From the NCBI GenBank assembly GCA_028865155.1, contig JAGWKW010000095.1:1-5656 (forward strand): a DNA stretch of 5,656 bases. The letters run 5' to 3'. This DNA is from Alphaproteobacteria bacterium. Its GTDB lineage: Bacteria > Pseudomonadota > Alphaproteobacteria > UBA9219. The notes below the pieces were generated by a model. The model did not search any database. It was not told where the DNA came from and saw nothing but the letters and a program-made list of their open reading frames with translations. This document shows positions 4,872-5,656 of the stretch, piece after piece; position 1 is the stretch's first letter, and each line of letters begins with the position of its first letter. A program made the translations under genes and the position numbers.

Positions 4872-5656
4872 ATTTACGGATATGTAAGCAGCACCCGTCC
4901 AGAGATAGAGCTTGCTGGTATCAGCAGCCATGTAACAGGCGATGCCGATGCTCGCTGGCGTAAGAGAAGCCGGACGATTGGCGAGTGTTCCGGACTGGAA
5001 CAATTGTTTGTAGGCAGAATTGCCGTCGTAGGTGCCGATGGTGTGGCCTTGATCATCGGCGATCAAAGCGGCTGTGCCGGAAGCCTCGCCGGTTACAAGA
5101 GGCAGCCCGTAGCCGTAACTGTTTCCGCTGCCGCCACCGCCGACGGCGCTGATAACGCCACCTGAAGCCGTAATCGTGGTTCCGTCGACCTTGACGATAC
5201 CAAAGGCGCTGGTGCTGCCGATCTGTACCGCAGGTGCCGCGTCCGACCGCATATAGGTGGTGGCGGAGCCATTGATCGCCGCGCTTCCCGCCGTCGCCGT
5301 GGGATTGCCTGCCGTTCCCCCTGAACCGCCCGATGCCGCCACGGTTGAAAGGCCTGTTACGCGGCCCGCGACATCCACCGTGACCACAGGAATGGCGCTC
5401 GCACTGCCATAGGTGCCAGCCGTCACGCCCGAACCTGGCAAATCCGCCGCCACCAGCGCACGAAAGGCCGGAGCCGCCGCCGAACCTGATATGGGGCTGG
5501 CATAAATAAGATTGGCGGCCTGATTGGCCTTTGCCACCGTAAGCGTGCCGGAGCTTGTGACCGGCGAGCCGGAAACGCTAAATTCCGACGGCATGCTCAA
5601 GCCAACGCTCGTCACCATGCCAGAATTTGTAGCGGCGGTGACTTGGCCAGAGGCAT
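4869..5656 (-). CDS. Phage tail-fibre-like protein (5' end beyond window)
   Basis: The visible 261 residues are the C-terminal part of a tail-fibre-type protein; the frame runs open to the window edge, so the ATG at 5618 is an internal methionine, not the start. Motifs common to phage fibre proteins appear in order: VTSVGLSMPSEFSVSGSPVT, then NLIYASPISGSAAAPAFRAL with VAADLPGSGVTAGTYGSA, a VTVDVAGRVTGLSTV segment, a Gly/Ser hinge, NGSATTYMRSDAAP, GIVKVDGTT, and a second GGGGSG hinge. The last 35 residues form a RP...Y...DT...W-x-G-A-Y module that reappears at the start of the next protein. Strongly Ala/Gly/Ser/Thr-rich composition and repeated short strands suggest a trimeric fibrous shaft with a distal tip, exposed on the virion. 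It is the first visible gene of the late operon and sits 7 nt from the next start. Confidence 0.82.
   Translation of the reverse strand, partial: ASGQVTAATNSGMVTSVGLSMPSEFSVSGSPVTSSGTLTVAKANQAANLIYASPISGSAAAPAFRALVAADLPGSGVTAGTYGSASAIPVVTVDVAGRVTGLSTVAASGGSGGTAGNPTATAGSAAINGSATTYMRSDAAPAVQIGSTSAFGIVKVDGTTITASGGVISAVGGGGSGNSYGYGLPLVTGEASGTAALIADDQGHTIGTYDGNSAYKQLFQSGTLANRPASLTPASIGIACYMAADTSKLYLWTGAAYISVN

Noticed and set aside
4350..5165. + strand open frames antisense to the tail genes
   Set aside because: They are mirrored by fibre-type genes with clear motifs on the other strand and have no family features.
5616..5618. ATG at 5618 as start of the fibre-like gene
   Set aside because: The frame stays open through 12 more codons to the window edge, and VTSVGLSMPS is an internal motif in this protein type.

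Overview
The window joins two unrelated blocks that converge on each other. Positions 2-1324 on the + strand hold most of an outer-membrane efflux lipoprotein of the NodT/OprM type, an ordinary chromosomal gene of a Gram-negative bacterium. Positions 1346-5656 on the - strand hold the late end of a tailed-phage genome: tail appendage genes followed by a Gram-negative lysis cassette. The whole stretch is best read as one edge of a prophage, or a prophage remnant, next to a host RND efflux operon. The outer-membrane channel and the two-component spanin (including an outer-membrane lipoprotein) make the host Gram-negative. An alphaproteobacterium is my guess from the flavour of the proteins, but it is not proven here.

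Read in the direction of phage transcription (high to low coordinates), the layout is: a tail-fibre-like protein cut by the window edge (4869-5656); a second appendage protein (4106-4861); a jelly-roll/lectin-like tail protein (3017-4099); a small protein made almost entirely of 17-residue repeats (2760-3068); and a coiled-coil plus one-membrane-segment protein of XhlA-like topology (2482-2718). Two hairpin-plus-U-tract structures come next (2427-2479), then a cell-wall-lysis candidate with a C-terminal membrane anchor (1739-2401), an inner-membrane spanin (1500-1739), and an overlapping outer-membrane spanin lipoprotein (1346-1579). Genes are packed tightly, with 1-nt TGATG junctions, a 4-6 nt gap, or out-of-frame overlaps, as expected for one late operon. 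No stretch longer than 300 bases lacks a gene; the longest gap is 80 nt and is filled by the terminator pair.

Functionally, the first four phage genes would build or decorate the tail tip or fibres and meet the cell surface. The last four would take the cell apart: the XhlA-like protein acts at the inner membrane, the P5-like protein is the presumed wall enzyme, and the spanin pair fuses inner and outer membranes. The efflux gene belongs to a different process (drug or metabolite export with an RND pump) and merely ends 21 nt from the phage block.

The points that most deserve a second look are the tandem terminators, whose arms can pair in a mutually exclusive way just before the lysis genes; the five-copy 17-residue repeat protein; a 35-residue module found at the end of one tail gene and the beginning of the next; and the position of the prophage/host border. 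I see no clear evidence of an entirely new defence or mobile system in this window.
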